In this document: positions 17,946 through 32,872 of the stretch, piece after piece
Layout of the letters: the number at the start of each line of letters is the position of its first letter
How positions within the stretch are numbered: position 1 is the first letter of the stretch
Assembly: GCF_037055355.1 (NCBI RefSeq)
Contig: NZ_CP146350.1
Location: 4,487,001-4,551,000 of the forward strand
Direction: 5' to 3'
DNA: 64,000 nt
DNA from: Streptomyces sp. DG1A-41
GTDB lineage: Bacteria; Actinomycetota; Actinomycetes; Streptomycetales; Streptomycetaceae
Position numbers and translations under genes: made by a program
Notes under the pieces: model-generated
Database searches by the model: none
What the model was told of the DNA's origin: nothing
What the model saw: only the letters and a program-made list of their open reading frames with translations

Positions 17946-19957
17946 GTGGCTGACGTACCTGCCGATCTTGCCGCAGTGTGGCCACGCGTATTGGAGCAAC
18001 TCCTCGGGGAGGGCCGCGGCCAGGGTGTCGAGTCGAAGGACGAGCACTGGATCCGGCGCTGCCAGCCGCTCGCGCTGGTCGCGGACACCGCCCTGCTCGC
18101 CGTACCGAACGAATTCGCGAAGGGCGTGCTCGAGGGCCGACTGGCGCCCGTCGTCAGCGAGACCCTGAGCCGTGAGTGCGGCCGCCCGATCCGGATCGCG
18201 ATCACTGTCGACGACTCCGCGGGCGAGCCCCCGGCCACGTCGGCTCCGGTCCGGCCTCAGTCGCGCTACGAGGAGCCCGAGATTCCGGCCGCGCGCCAGG
18301 ACCGCGACGGTTATGAGGGGTACGGTCGCCACCGCGCCGAACCGCTGCCGGGAACGGCGGGTGACCAGCTGCCACCTACGCGCGGAGATCAACTTCCCAC
18401 CCCCCGTCCCGCCTACCCGTCCGAGTACCAGCGCCCCGAGCCCGGCTCCTGGCCGCGGCCGACGCAGGACGAGTACGGCTGGCAGCAGCAGCGCCTCGGC
18501 TTCCCCGAGCGTGACCCGTACGCGTCACCGAGCCAGGACTCGTACGGCTCCCAGGACTCCTACGGATCCCGTGGGTCGTCGCAGGACTCGTACGGATCAC
18601 ATGGTTCCCGTGGGTCGCAGGACTCGTACGGACCACATGGGTCGCAGGACTCGTACGGCTCGTCCTCCCAGGACGCCTACGGCTCTCCGTCCCAGGACTA
18701 CCGCCCGCAGTCCATGGAGCGCCCCTCCTACGAGTCGCGTTCCGACTACGACACGTCACGCCCCGACTACGACCAGCGCGACCCGGTCCGCCGGGAGCTG
18801 CCCGAGCCGCCGGCCGCTCGGGGCACGTGCACCGCGGTGGCCCCGTCGGCCCGAACCTGCCCACCACCGGTGCGCCCGGACCGCTGGCCGCGCAGCCCGC
18901 GCCGGCGACCGGCCCGGGTGAGCCCACCGCGCGCCTGAACCCGAAGTACCTCTTCGACACGTTCGTCATCGGCGCCTCCAACCGCTTCGCGCACGCCGCC
19001 GCGGTCGCCGTCGCCGAGGCACCGGCGAAGGCGTACAACCCGTTGTTCATCTACGGGGAGTCCGGGCTCGGCAAGACGCACCTGCTGCACGCGATCGGGC
19101 ACTACGCGCGCAGCCTCTACCCGGGCACGCGGGTGCGGTACGTGAGCTCGGAGGAGTTCACCAACGAGTTCATCAACTCGATCCGCGACGGCAAGGGCGA
19201 CAGCTTCCGCAAGCGCTACCGCGAGATGGACATCCTGCTCGTCGACGACATCCAGTTCCTGGCGGACAAGGAGTCGACGCAGGAGGAGTTCTTTCACACC
19301 TTCAACACGCTCCACAACGCCAACAAGCAGATCGTGCTGTCCTCAGACCGGCCGCCGAAGCAGCTGGTCACGCTGGAGGACCGGCTGCGGAACCGTTTCG
19401 AGTGGGGTCTGATCACCGATGTGCAGCCGCCCGAGCTGGAGACGCGTATCGCGATCCTCCGCAAGAAGGCGGTGCAGGAGCAGCTGAACGCGCCGCCGGA
19501 GGTGCTGGAGTTCATCGCGTCCCGGATCTCGCGCAACATCCGCGAGCTGGAGGGCGCGCTGATCCGGGTCACGGCGTTCGCCTCGCTCAACCGGCAGCCG
19601 GTGGATCTGGGCCTGACGGAGATCGTCCTCAAGGACCTGATCCCCGGTGGCGAGGACTCGGCCCCCGAGATCACGTCCACGGCCATCATGGGCGCGACGG
19701 CGGACTACTTCGGGCTCACCGTCGAGGACCTGTGCGGCACCTCGCGCGGCCGCGCCCTCGTCACCGCCCGGCAGATCGCCATGTATCTGTGCCGCGAGCT
19801 CACGGATCTGTCGCTGCCGAAGATCGGCGCGCTGTTCGGCGGCCGTGACCACACGACGGTCATGCACGCGGACCGCAAGATCCGCAACCTGATGGCCGAG
19901 CGCCGCTCCATCTACAACCAGGTCACCGAGCTGACCAACCGCATCAAGAACGGCTGA
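17946..19957 (+). pseudogene. dnaA: Chromosomal replication initiator dnaA, split by a frameshift as sequenced
   Basis: DnaA binds DnaA boxes and melts oriC. Domain I ([20 protein letters not shown]) and a long domain II read from the GTG at 17946. Near 18816 one base seems missing: the sequence gives PPAARGTC where the other frame gives [12 protein letters not shown]. Domains III and IV then run intact to 19957: Walker [10 protein letters not shown], Walker [10 protein letters not shown], and DNA-binding signature [15 protein letters not shown]. Adding one base gives 670 residues, slightly long because of repeats in domain II. As dnaA is essential, a sequence error is the most likely explanation. 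Confidence 0.93.
18531..18700 (+). repeat. Tandem QDSYGS-type repeats in DnaA domain II
   Basis: Roughly seven degenerate copies of a short unit (cag gac tcg tac gga and similar) encode [27 protein letters not shown] sequence in pieces of 5-10 residues. Domain II is a flexible linker, so copy number can vary without loss of function. Confidence 0.85.
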
Positions 19958-19980
19958 CAGAGCCGGTCGTACGACGCCGA

Positions 19981-20012
19981 GGGCGCCCCCGGAACAGGTC
20001 CCGGGGGCGCCC
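19981..20012 (+). terminator. dnaA terminator
   Basis: A 12 bp perfect G/C-rich inverted repeat (19981-19992 with 20001-20012) with an 8-base loop, starting 23 bases past the dnaA stop and followed by TTCCTC. Confidence 0.85.
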
Positions 20013-20104
20013 TTCCTCATGTCGGGGCCGCCCTTCGTCGTGCTCACGGCCGGCCTTCGTCATGCCGTGGTCGCCGACTGTTCGAATTACCTGCCGGGTT
20101 ACGG

Positions 20105-20620
20105 CCCCTCTCCACAGATTCGGCGACTTTCTCCCGTCCACACCCTGGGGACTGGGAAGTTGTCCAGACTGTGTCCACAGGGGCCTGCGTTGCAGGACCA
20201 TCAGACCAGGTCATCTGCATGTGGATTCGTGGACAAGCGATCTCCACAGCCTGTGGACAGAGAGAACGTCCACAGGCTGTGCATCGAGTTGTCCACCGGC
20301 AACCCACAGGCTGGGGCCGGTTGTCCCCAGCGATCCCCAGCTTCTCCACATCGCTGTCCACTGTTCGGCAACACGACGCGCCTCCTCACCGGGTCGAGTG
20401 AAAGGCGTCACACGAAGGTGCCGGGTTGGGCTGTGGGAAAGATGGGTAAAGCTGGGGATGGCACTGGGGAGAACTCGCCTCACCCTGTGCACGGCGTGTG
20501 CAGAACTTTCTGTTCTCCACAGAGACCCCTGGTTGTCCACCGGCGTCACCCACAGGACCAGTGGACAAAATTCCCGCTCTGAGCTGGGCAAACGTGGTTA
20601 TCCACGGTATCCACAGGCCC
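20105..20620. other. oriC: Chromosomal origin of replication oriC
   Basis: The 903-base gap between dnaA and dnaN contains a dense array of DnaA boxes in both orientations. Visible boxes start near 20108, 20134, 20160, 20171, 20228 (reverse), 20240, 20252 (reverse), 20266, 20289, 20321, 20342, 20354, 20513, 20533, 20560 (reverse), 20598 and 20607. That is about 17; streptomycete oriC is known for around 19. Most match (T/C)T(G/C)TCCAC(A/C/T). The consensus is TTGTCCACA, G/C-rich relative to the E. coli box. A box-poor stretch at about 20363-20510 separates two groups. The dnaN promoter lies in the remaining 240 bases. Confidence 0.95.
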
Positions 20621-20860
20621 TACTACTACTCCCGACTAGAGAGAGCTGGGAATTCGTTTCGAAGCGGGTCCTGTGCACAACTCGTCCTTCGGCGCCCGAC
20701 CGCCCCTCGTCACGACTTGACCCCGAGAGGCACCTACTGTCAGTGCGGTGCGTCAGACTGGTCCCCGGTGTCCTCCCCATCCCAGGGACCGTCGACACCG
20801 AGACAGACGACGAGGGCCAGGCAGAGCGAGAAGCGCCGGCAACAGCAGGAGGCGGCAACA

Positions 20861-21991
20861 GTGAAGATCCGGGTGGAACGCGACGTACTCGCGGAGGCAG
20901 TGGCCTGGGCGGCACGCAGCCTCCCGGCCCGTCCGCCGGCGCCTGTCCTCGCCGGCCTGCTGCTGAAGGCCGAGGACGGCCAGCTGAGCCTGTCCAGCTT
21001 CGACTACGAGGTCTCCGCGCGCGTGTCCGTGGAGGCCGAGGTCGAGGAGGAGGGCACGGTGCTCGTCTCCGGCCGCCTCCTCGCGGACATCTGCCGCGCT
21101 CTCCCCAACCGGCCGGTGGAGATTTCCACAGACGGTGTACGGGCGACGGTGGTGTGCGGCTCCTCCCGGTTCACACTCCACACACTGCCTGTGGAGGAGT
21201 ACCCGGCGCTGCCGCAGATGCCGAACGCGACGGGCACGGTCCCCGGCGAGGTCTTCGCCTCCGCGGCCGCCCAGGTGGCGATCGCCGCCGGCCGCGACGA
21301 CACGCTGCCCGTCCTCACGGGCGTCCGCATCGAGATCGAGGGCGACACGGTCACGCTGGCGTCCACCGACCGCTACCGCTTCGCGGTCCGCGAGTTCCTG
21401 TGGAAGCCGGAGAACCCGGAGGCCTCCGCGGTCGCCCTGGTGCCGGCCAAGACGCTGCTGGACACCGCCAAGGCCCTGACGAGCGGCGACCAGGTGACCC
21501 TGGCGCTGTCCGGCTCGGGCTCGGGCGAGGGCCTGATCGGCTTCGAGGGTGCCGGCCGCCGTACGACGACCCGCCTGCTGGAGGGCGACCTCCCGAAGTA
21601 CCGCACGCTGTTCCCGACGGAGTTCAACAGCATCGCCGTGATCGAGACCGCCCCCTTCGTGGAGGCCGTCAAGCGTGTGGCCCTGGTCGCCGAGCGGAAC
21701 ACCCCGGTGCGGCTCAGCTTCGAGCAGGGCGTGCTCATCCTGGAGGCCGGCTCCAGCGATGACGCACAGGCTGTGGAAAGGGTCGACGCCCAGCTGGAGG
21801 GCGACGACATCTCGATCGCCTTCAACCCGACGTTCCTTCTGGACGGCCTGAGCGCCATCGACTCCCCGGTCGCGCAGTTGTCCTTCACGACGTCCACGAA
21901 GCCCGCGCTGCTCAGCGGCAAGCCGGCGGTGGACGCCGAGGCGGACGAGGCCTACAAGTACCTGATCATGCCGGTGCGGCTGAGCGGCTGA
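20861..21991 (+). CDS. dnaN: DNA polymerase III beta subunit (sliding clamp)
   Basis: The 376-residue clamp holds the replicative polymerase on DNA. The start MKIRVERDVLAEAVAWAARS and three tandem clamp folds are evident, ending KYLIMPVRLSG, whose MPVRL tail contributes to the partner-binding pocket. A longer in-frame reading into oriC is rejected because the GTG at 20861 has AGGAGG eight bases upstream. It is first in the dnaN-gnd-recF-dciA direction. Confidence 0.97.
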   Translation: MKIRVERDVLAEAVAWAARSLPARPPAPVLAGLLLKAEDGQLSLSSFDYEVSARVSVEAEVEEEGTVLVSGRLLADICRALPNRPVEISTDGVRATVVCGSSRFTLHTLPVEEYPALPQMPNATGTVPGEVFASAAAQVAIAAGRDDTLPVLTGVRIEIEGDTVTLASTDRYRFAVREFLWKPENPEASAVALVPAKTLLDTAKALTSGDQVTLALSGSGSGEGLIGFEGAGRRTTTRLLEGDLPKYRTLFPTEFNSIAVIETAPFVEAVKRVALVAERNTPVRLSFEQGVLILEAGSSDDAQAVERVDAQLEGDDISIAFNPTFLLDGLSAIDSPVAQLSFTTSTKPALLSGKPAVDAEADEAYKYLIMPVRLSG

Positions 21992-22083
21992 GCCTGGAAG
22001 CTGACTCCGGCGCGAGGTCTGCTGGGGTGTGGGGGGTATCCCCCACAAGATCGCAGTATGCCGGTGCGGCCGAGCTCCGGCGG

Positions 22084-22092
22084 TTATCCACA
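22084..22092. promoter_or_regulatory. DnaA box between dnaN and gnd
   Basis: TTATCCACA, a perfect strong DnaA box, stands alone in the 246-base spacer downstream of dnaN. It may link gnd-recF expression to DnaA or titrate it (inference). Confidence 0.65.
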
Positions 22093-22237
22093 GGCTGGGG
22101 GCAAACCCGCAGGTGAGGGCGTACGACTGAGCGCGTATGCCCACAGATGTGCGCGAGCGTCCGGGTTTAGGCTCGGCACGGGCACGAAAGTGCCGCAACG
22201 CCACGTCGGACACCTGCAAACCTAAGGAACACCACTG

Positions 22238-23113
22238 ATGGAGCTCGGTCTCGTCGGCCTCGGCAAGATGGGCGGCAACATGCGCGAGCGGATCCGCCGC
22301 GCGGGCCACACCGTCTTCGGATACGACCGCAACCCGGACCTCGCCGATGTCCACAGCCTGCCGGAGCTTGTGGGCAAGCTCAGCGGCCCGCGCGTGGTCT
22401 GGGTCATGGTCCCGGCGGGCGCGCCCACGCAGTCCACCATCGACGAGCTCGCCGAACTGCTGGAGCCCGGCGATGTCGTCGTGGACGGCGGCAACTCCCG
22501 CTGGACCGACGACGAGAAGCACGCCGAGGAGCTGGCGGCCAAGGGCATCGGCTTTGTCGACTGCGGGGTCTCCGGCGGCGTATGGGGCCTGGAGAACGGC
22601 TACGCGCTGATGTACGGCGGCGACGCGGAGAACGTCGCCAAGGTGCAGCCGATCTTCGACGCCCTCAAGCCGGAGGGCGACTTCGGCTCGGTGCACGCCG
22701 GCAAGGTCGGCGCGGGCCACTTCGCGAAGATGGTCCACAACGGCATCGAGTACGCGATGATGCAGGCCTACGCCGAGGGCTGGGAGCTCCTGGAGAAGGT
22801 CGACTCCGTGACCGACGTCCGGGAGGTCTTCCGCTCCTGGCAGGAGGGCACGGTCATCCGCTCCTGGCTGCTCGACCTCGCAGTCAACGCGCTCGACGAG
22901 GACGAGCACCTGGACAGGCTCCGGGGTTATGCACAGGACTCCGGTGAGGGACGCTGGACTGTGGAAGCCGCGATCGACCACGCGGTGCCGCTGCCGACGA
23001 TCACCGCGGCGCTGTTCGCGCGGTTCGCCTCCCGTCAGGAGGACTCGCCCCAGATGAAGATGATCGCGGCGCTGCGGAACCAGTTCGGCGGCCACGCGGT
23101 CGAGAAGAAGTAA
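22238..23113 (+). CDS. gnd: 6-phosphogluconate dehydrogenase (decarboxylating), short type
   Basis: The enzyme oxidises 6-phosphogluconate to ribulose 5-phosphate in the pentose phosphate pathway. The 291-residue product has the Rossmann motif [12 protein letters not shown] at the N-terminus, the substrate motif [11 protein letters not shown], and the catalytic Lys region [19 protein letters not shown]. The length matches the short GndA/YqeC-type enzymes rather than the ~470-residue form. ATG with AAGGA upstream. Its position between dnaN and recF is conserved in streptomycetes. Confidence 0.93.
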   Translation: MELGLVGLGKMGGNMRERIRRAGHTVFGYDRNPDLADVHSLPELVGKLSGPRVVWVMVPAGAPTQSTIDELAELLEPGDVVVDGGNSRWTDDEKHAEELAAKGIGFVDCGVSGGVWGLENGYALMYGGDAENVAKVQPIFDALKPEGDFGSVHAGKVGAGHFAKMVHNGIEYAMMQAYAEGWELLEKVDSVTDVREVFRSWQEGTVIRSWLLDLAVNALDEDEHLDRLRGYAQDSGEGRWTVEAAIDHAVPLPTITAALFARFASRQEDSPQMKMIAALRNQFGGHAVEKK

Positions 23114-23144
23114 CCGAGCACCGAAAGAGGTCGGCGAAACGACC

Positions 23145-24266
23145 ATGCATGTCACGCATCTGTCGCTGGCCGACTTCCGCTCGTACCCCCGGGTCGAGGT
23201 CCCGCTCGACCCGGGAGTGACGGCCTTCGTCGGGCCGAACGGGCAGGGCAAGACCAACCTCGTCGAGGCCGTCGGCTATCTCGCCACGCTCGGCAGCCAC
23301 CGCGTCTCCTCCGACGCCCCCCTGGTCCGCATGGGCGCCGAGCGCGCGATCATCCGGGCCCAGGTGCGGCAGGGCGACCGGCAGCAGCTGGTCGAGCTGG
23401 AGCTGAACCCGGGCCGCGCCAACCGGGCCCGGATCAACAGGTCCTCGCAGGTCAAACCGCGTGACGTGCTGGGTATCGTACGGACCGTGCTGTTCGCCCC
23501 CGAGGATCTCGCCCTGGTCAAGGGCGACCCCGGTGAGCGGCGCCGCTTCCTCGACGAGCTGATCACCGCCCGTTCCCCCCGCATGGCCGGGGTCCGCTCC
23601 GACTACGACCGGGTCCTCAAGCAGCGCAACACCCTCCTGAAGTCGGCCGCGCTCGCCCGGCGGCACGGCGGCCGCAGCATGGACATGTCCACGCTCGACA
23701 TCTGGGACCAGCATCTCGCGCGCGCGGGCGCCGAGTTGCTCGCCCAGCGCCTGGATTTGATCGCCGCCGTCCAGCCGCTCGCCGACAAGGCGTACGAGCA
23801 GCTCGCCCCCGGCGGCGGCCCGATCGCCCTGGAGTACAAGCCGTCCGCGCCCGGCGAGGCACACACCCGCGAGGACCTGTTCGAGCAGCTGATGGCCGCG
23901 CTCGCCGAGGCCCGCAAGCAGGAGATCGAGCGAGGCGTCACCCTGGTCGGCCCGCACCGGGACGACCTGCTGCTCAAGCTCGGCCAGCTGCCCGCCAAGG
24001 GGTACGCCTCGCACGGCGAGTCCTGGTCCTACGCCCTGGCGCTGCGTCTCGCCTCGTACGACCTGCTGCGCGCGGAGGGCAACGAGCCGGTGCTGGTGCT
24101 CGACGACGTCTTCGCCGAGCTGGACACCCGCCGCCGTGAGCGCCTCGCCGAGCTGGTCGCGCCCGGCGAGCAGGTCCTGGTGACGGCCGCGGTCGACGAC
24201 GACGTACCGCATGTGCTGTCCGGGGTGCGGTTCGCCGTGGCCGAGGGGACAGTGGAGCGCGTATGA
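23145..24266 (+). CDS. recF: DNA replication/repair protein RecF
   Basis: RecF is an SMC-like ATPase that loads RecA at gaps. The 373 residues contain Walker [14 protein letters not shown], the ABC signature region near [14 protein letters not shown], and Walker [13 protein letters not shown]. The first residues [15 protein letters not shown] are typical. The stop overlaps the next gene start (ATGA). Confidence 0.96.
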   Translation: MHVTHLSLADFRSYPRVEVPLDPGVTAFVGPNGQGKTNLVEAVGYLATLGSHRVSSDAPLVRMGAERAIIRAQVRQGDRQQLVELELNPGRANRARINRSSQVKPRDVLGIVRTVLFAPEDLALVKGDPGERRRFLDELITARSPRMAGVRSDYDRVLKQRNTLLKSAALARRHGGRSMDMSTLDIWDQHLARAGAELLAQRLDLIAAVQPLADKAYEQLAPGGGPIALEYKPSAPGEAHTREDLFEQLMAALAEARKQEIERGVTLVGPHRDDLLLKLGQLPAKGYASHGESWSYALALRLASYDLLRAEGNEPVLVLDDVFAELDTRRRERLAELVAPGEQVLVTAAVDDDVPHVLSGVRFAVAEGTVERV

Positions 24267-24829
24267 CGGAGAACACACCGGCGAGCACCCCGGAGAACCG
24301 GTCCGGGCAAGCCCCCGTGCCCCGGTCCCCCGAGCCGTCCGGCGTCGACCTCGCGCGCGTGGCGCTCCGCGCCGCCAAGGAAGTCGCACGCGCGCGTGGA
24401 GACGCGGTGCAGCAGAAGAAGCAGGCGCGCCGCGGCGGACTGCGCTCCGGCGCACGCGCGGACCGCCGCGACCCCATGGCGCTCGGCTCCGCGATCAACC
24501 GGCTCATCACCGAGCGCGGCTGGGAGGCTCCCGCCGCGGTGGGCGGCGTGATGGGCCGCTGGCCGCAGATCGTCGGCGAGGACGTGGCCAAGCACTGCAT
24601 GCCGGAGAGGTACGACGAGGACGAGCACGTCCTGTCCGTGCGCTGCGACTCGACGGCCTGGGCGACGAACCTCCGGCTGCTCGCCCCGAACCTGGTCGCG
24701 CGCCTCAACGAGGACCTGGGACACGGCACGGTGAAGCTGATCAAGGTGCAGGGCCCCGGCGCGCCCAACCGCCGCTACGGCCCGTTGCGCGCCCCCGGCA
24801 GCACCGGCCCCGGCGACACCTACGGCTGA
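24263..24829 (+). CDS. dciA: DciA-type replicative helicase loader (DUF721)
   Basis: DciA proteins help load the replicative helicase at oriC in bacteria that lack DnaC or DnaI. The 188-residue product has a basic N-terminal half. The DUF721 domain follows: [20 protein letters not shown], then [20 protein letters not shown]. Translational coupling to recF (4-base overlap) and the location between recF and gyrB are the standard actinobacterial context. Confidence 0.9.
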   Translation: MTENTPASTPENRSGQAPVPRSPEPSGVDLARVALRAAKEVARARGDAVQQKKQARRGGLRSGARADRRDPMALGSAINRLITERGWEAPAAVGGVMGRWPQIVGEDVAKHCMPERYDEDEHVLSVRCDSTAWATNLRLLAPNLVARLNEDLGHGTVKLIKVQGPGAPNRRYGPLRAPGSTGPGDTYG

Positions 24830-27355
<2,526 letters not shown>

Positions 27356-27397
27356 GTCGGTCTCAGCTGACCGCACCAGGAAGGACCTTCACCAGCA

Positions 27398-29992
<2,595 letters not shown>

Positions 29993-30010
29993 CACGAGGA
30001 GTGAGTCAGC

Positions 30011-30835
30011 GTGAGCGGAGCCACGGGCGCCGGACCGAGCGGTACCTCGAAGGGTACGGACACGGACGACGGCGGCCGTGGCTCCGCCGCGCGTGCGGCG
30101 GACCCGCACACGACCAACCTGAAGGCGATCAAGTCCCCGGCCAAGGACTCGCCCTCGTCTGACACGCATGGATCACAGGGGGGAACTGTGACGGACACCA
30201 GAGGTCCGCAGACCCAGCAGCACACCGCTGGAGCGGGCCCGTCCGCATCCGGCGCCCAGCCGCAGCCCGAGCCGGCCGCGCAGGAGAAGGGCACCGCCGC
30301 GCAGACGGCCTCCCCACTGCCGGGGGAACGGCAGGCACAGCAGCAGGCCGGGCCGTACCACCCGCCGCAGGCCTACCCGGCGCAGCCGGCGGCGGCCGGT
30401 GCCGGGGCCGGTGCTGCCGCCGGTGCCGTACGGCGCCCCCGGACAGGCGCCCGCACCACGCCGCGCGTCCGCAAGGCCCGCCTGCGCGTGGCCAAGGCCG
30501 ACCCGTGGTCGGTGATGAAGGTCAGCTTCCTGCTCTCCATCGCCCTGGGCATCTGCACGATCGTGGCGTCCGCCGTGCTGTGGATGGTGATGGACGCGAT
30601 GGGCGTCTTCTCCACGGTCGGCGGCACGATCTCCGAGGCGACCGGCTCCAACGAGTCGAACGGCTTCGACCTCCAGGCCTTCCTGTCGCTGCCCAACGTC
30701 CTGATGTTCACGTCGGTCATCGCGGTCATCGACGTCGTCCTGGCGACGGCCCTCGCGACGCTCGGCGCGTTCATCTACAACCTGTCCGCGGGCTTCGTGG
30801 GCGGTGTGGAGCTGACGCTCGCCGAGGACGAGTAG
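30011..30835 (+). CDS. DUF3566 membrane protein downstream of gyrA
   Basis: The 274-residue product has about 160 residues of disordered, Ala/Pro/Gln-rich sequence and then the DUF3566 domain. That domain shows KVSFLLSIALGICTIVASAVLW and a second helix VLATALATLGAFIYNLSAGF. The family sits immediately after gyrA across actinobacteria, 18 bases away here; it is linked to cell-shape and division functions in mycobacteria, but no mechanism is evident. GTG start with GAGGAG upstream. Confidence 0.85.
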   Translation: MSGATGAGPSGTSKGTDTDDGGRGSAARAADPHTTNLKAIKSPAKDSPSSDTHGSQGGTVTDTRGPQTQQHTAGAGPSASGAQPQPEPAAQEKGTAAQTASPLPGERQAQQQAGPYHPPQAYPAQPAAAGAGAGAAAGAVRRPRTGARTTPRVRKARLRVAKADPWSVMKVSFLLSIALGICTIVASAVLWMVMDAMGVFSTVGGTISEATGSNESNGFDLQAFLSLPNVLMFTSVIAVIDVVLATALATLGAFIYNLSAGFVGGVELTLAEDE

Positions 30836-30957
30836 ATCCCTCGAAGATCCCTCACTGACAGCGGATGCCGGTGTCCCGACAACCGATTTTGGGACTGCCC
30901 ATGTCGTGCGCTAATCTTCAGGAGTCAGCGCGCGGGACACACACCGCACAGCGCGGC

Positions 30958-31034
30958 GGGGCTATAGCTCAGTTGGTTAGAGCGCATCCCTGATAAGGAT
31001 GAGGCCACAGGTTCAAATCCTGTTAGCCCCACCA
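30958..31034 (+). tRNA. tRNA-Ile (GAT)
   Basis: A complete cloverleaf: acceptor GGGGCTA pairs with TAGCCCC, anticodon GAT at 30992-30994, T loop GGTTCAAATCC, and an encoded CCA. Its 3' half is repeated at 32873, marking it as the attachment site of an integrated element. Confidence 0.97.
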
Positions 31035-31072
31035 GCAAAAAGACCCCCAGTCGATATCGGCTGGGGGTCTTT
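30989..31072 (+). repeat. Left attachment repeat (3' part of tRNA-Ile plus terminator)
   Basis: These 84 bases recur at 32873-32956 with 4 mismatches (offset exactly 1884). The unit runs from the tRNA anticodon loop through its 3' end and the following hairpin. This is the usual form of an att core for tRNA-targeting integrases. Confidence 0.9.
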
Positions 31073-31074
31073 GA
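31037..31074 (+). terminator. tRNA-Ile terminator
   Basis: AAAGACCCCCAG (31039-31050) pairs with CTGGGGGTCTTT (31061-31072) around a 10-base loop. A near-identical copy follows the tRNA fragment at 32923-32957. Confidence 0.85.
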
Positions 31075-31089
31075 CATCCATGGCTGACA

Positions 31090-31824
31090 TCAGCCGATGA
31101 GTGGATCTTCCAGAAGCTCGGCGAGCATGCCGACCGCTTCCCGCTCGCTGTCGCCCACCACATGCGTGTAGACATCCATGGTCATGCTGATCTGGCTGTG
31201 TCGGAGGATCGCCTGAGCGACCTTGGGGTGCACCTTTAGGAAGGCGAGGAGGGTCCCGCAGGTGTGCCGGGCGAGACGGACTGTGATGCGGCGGATGTCG
31301 GCCCGCTTGACGAGCCGGTCGAAGGTCCGGGAGAAGCCGACGGGGTCGATCATGCCGCCGTGCTCGGAGGAGAAGATCAGGTCATGGTCCGGCTCCTGGG
31401 CCCAGTGGTCCCCAGCGAGCTTCTGTTCGAGCTGCTGGAGTTCCCGGCGTTCCTCCAGGGCACGGGCGCAGAACTCCGGGAGCGGGAGTACCGCCTGTGA
31501 CGACTCGGTCTTGAGGTCCTTGAGGACCAGGCCGACGCCCTTCACGCGCTGCACCTGCTTGACCGGGGTGAACTGGCCCGCCTCGAAGTCGATGTCTTGC
31601 CAGCGCAGGCCGAGGACCTCACTGCGGCGGAGGCCGAGGACCAGGACGAGGACGCAGGCCGCGTAGAGACGGTGCGCGCGAACGGCACGGAGGAACGTGA
31701 TCGCCTCATGCGCGTTCCAGGGCTTCCTCTTGTCCTGGCTCACCTTGGGCATGTCGACCAGGAGGGCGACGTTGCGCGTGGGCAGCTCCTCGCGGATGGC
31801 TCGGTTGAGGGCGTTCCGTAGCAC
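31090..31824 (-). pseudogene. Tyrosine recombinase (integrase), N-terminally truncated
   Basis: The 244 codons correspond to the catalytic domain of phage-type integrases. The first Arg box is GLRRSEVLGLRW, and the C-terminal His/Tyr box is ILRHSQISMTMDVYTHV with the likely nucleophile Tyr. The middle HxxR box reads RLARHT where HDLRHT is usual, so a catalytic His is lost. The homologous frame continues upstream (CTNTLRRENVGAATRFEVL) without a start, and the ~150-residue DNA-binding N-terminus is absent. It reads toward tRNA-Ile, its presumed target. Probably inactive. Confidence 0.82.
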
Positions 31825-32010
31825 GCGGAGGACCTCGAAGCGTGTAGCCGCGCCGACATTCTCGCGCCGCAGGGTGTTTGTACAGTGGCGCGCTCCACCT
31901 GGACGCCATGAACCACGCCTGCTCCGCGGTGTGTGGGTCGACGGTGTACGGGATGGGAGCTGGAGTGGGTGGTGGGTTGAGGCCGGTTTCGGCCTGCTGC
32001 CGAGGGGTGA

Positions 32011-32481
32011 TCACCTACGCGCAGAAGAGCGGTCGCCGGACGACTGATCCACCGGGCGGGCAGCTGCGGCGGCCATGAGGGCCAGCATCAGGGCGATCAC
32101 GCCGACGATGATGTTGTTGACTATGGTCCTGGTGGTGCTGACGTCACCTGCCACAACCCACGGCGCAAAGATCGTCCACACGCTCAGCACGCAAGCACCC
32201 CACGCCATGCTGTGCGAACGCTCGTACGCCCGGCCGAAGCCACCGCTCATGAGGAGGGCGTAGGCGATACCGGTGATCAGGTTGTTGACCGCCAGGGTGG
32301 AAAAGTCGTTGAATCCCGCGATCCACGGTGAGGCTGCGAGGTAGAGCCCTGTGATCAGGGCCATGGCCTCGACGGCTTGCGCCCTCGGGGTGGTCGCGAA
32401 GCGTTCGGCCATCTCGTGTCGATTGCGCATTGCGACGATGTCGGGATGGGTTTCCATGTCTGACCGGGGTTGCGTCGCCAT
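32011..32481 (-). CDS. SPW-repeat membrane protein
   Basis: This 156-residue protein starts MATQPRSDMETHPDIVAMRN, after a strong GGAGGAAG site. It has four predicted helices in two halves, each with the small motif of the SPW family (AASPWIAGFND and FAPWVVAGDVS). The function of the family is unknown. It lies between the attachment repeats, so it is cargo of the element or host DNA trapped in it. A longer open frame upstream to 32646 lacks coding character. Confidence 0.82.
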   Translation of the reverse strand: MATQPRSDMETHPDIVAMRNRHEMAERFATTPRAQAVEAMALITGLYLAASPWIAGFNDFSTLAVNNLITGIAYALLMSGGFGRAYERSHSMAWGACVLSVWTIFAPWVVAGDVSTTRTIVNNIIVGVIALMLALMAAAAARPVDQSSGDRSSARR

Positions 32482-32872
32482 TGCACTTCCTCCAAATTGT
32501 CCGTTATGTGTCCTATCTGGGAGTGAGTACCCCGTAGGGATGAGATAACCGTCCTGAGGTGCCAAGTCCGAGGGCACCGCTGCAGGAGGTGGTCTGTCTG
32601 GCCGGGCGAGCCGCCGAGCGCTGGGCTGAGTGCAGCAGCCGCGCACCGCAACCGCTGTTGAGCCCTGGCGCCCGGCAGCGCACCCACCAGCGTCCTGAGC
32701 GCCTCGTTGTGGTGCGGGGGCTGGTGAGATCGCTCGTCAAGACCGCATGCAGCGACTGACATCAGCGGCTGACACCAACAATCACGGATAGGGGCGGTCT
32801 CCGCCGGACGTCAGTGGACGATCGGGCGAAGTGCAGACCTTGTTGGCCGACTCGACAAGCCCGCATGATCGA
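32482..32872. other. Right part of the tRNA-Ile element, no gene seen
   Basis: About 390 bases between the SPW gene and the right attachment repeat. Short frames on both strands overlap one another and show no recognisable domain. Presumably the attP-proximal non-coding arm and the SPW promoter. Confidence 0.5.

Noticed and set aside
18790..18850. Programmed frameshift in dnaA
   Set aside because: No slippery heptamer or downstream stimulator is evident, and several unrelated genes in the window carry similar one-base losses.
20753..23257. 834-codon leftward frame across dnaN and gnd
   Set aside because: Antisense shadow of two well-recognised genes.
31706..32014. 102-codon leftward frame (MITPRQQAETGLNPPPTPAP) upstream of the integrase
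   Set aside because: It overlaps the integrase in another frame and has no recognisable domain beyond a short start; may be debris of the element.
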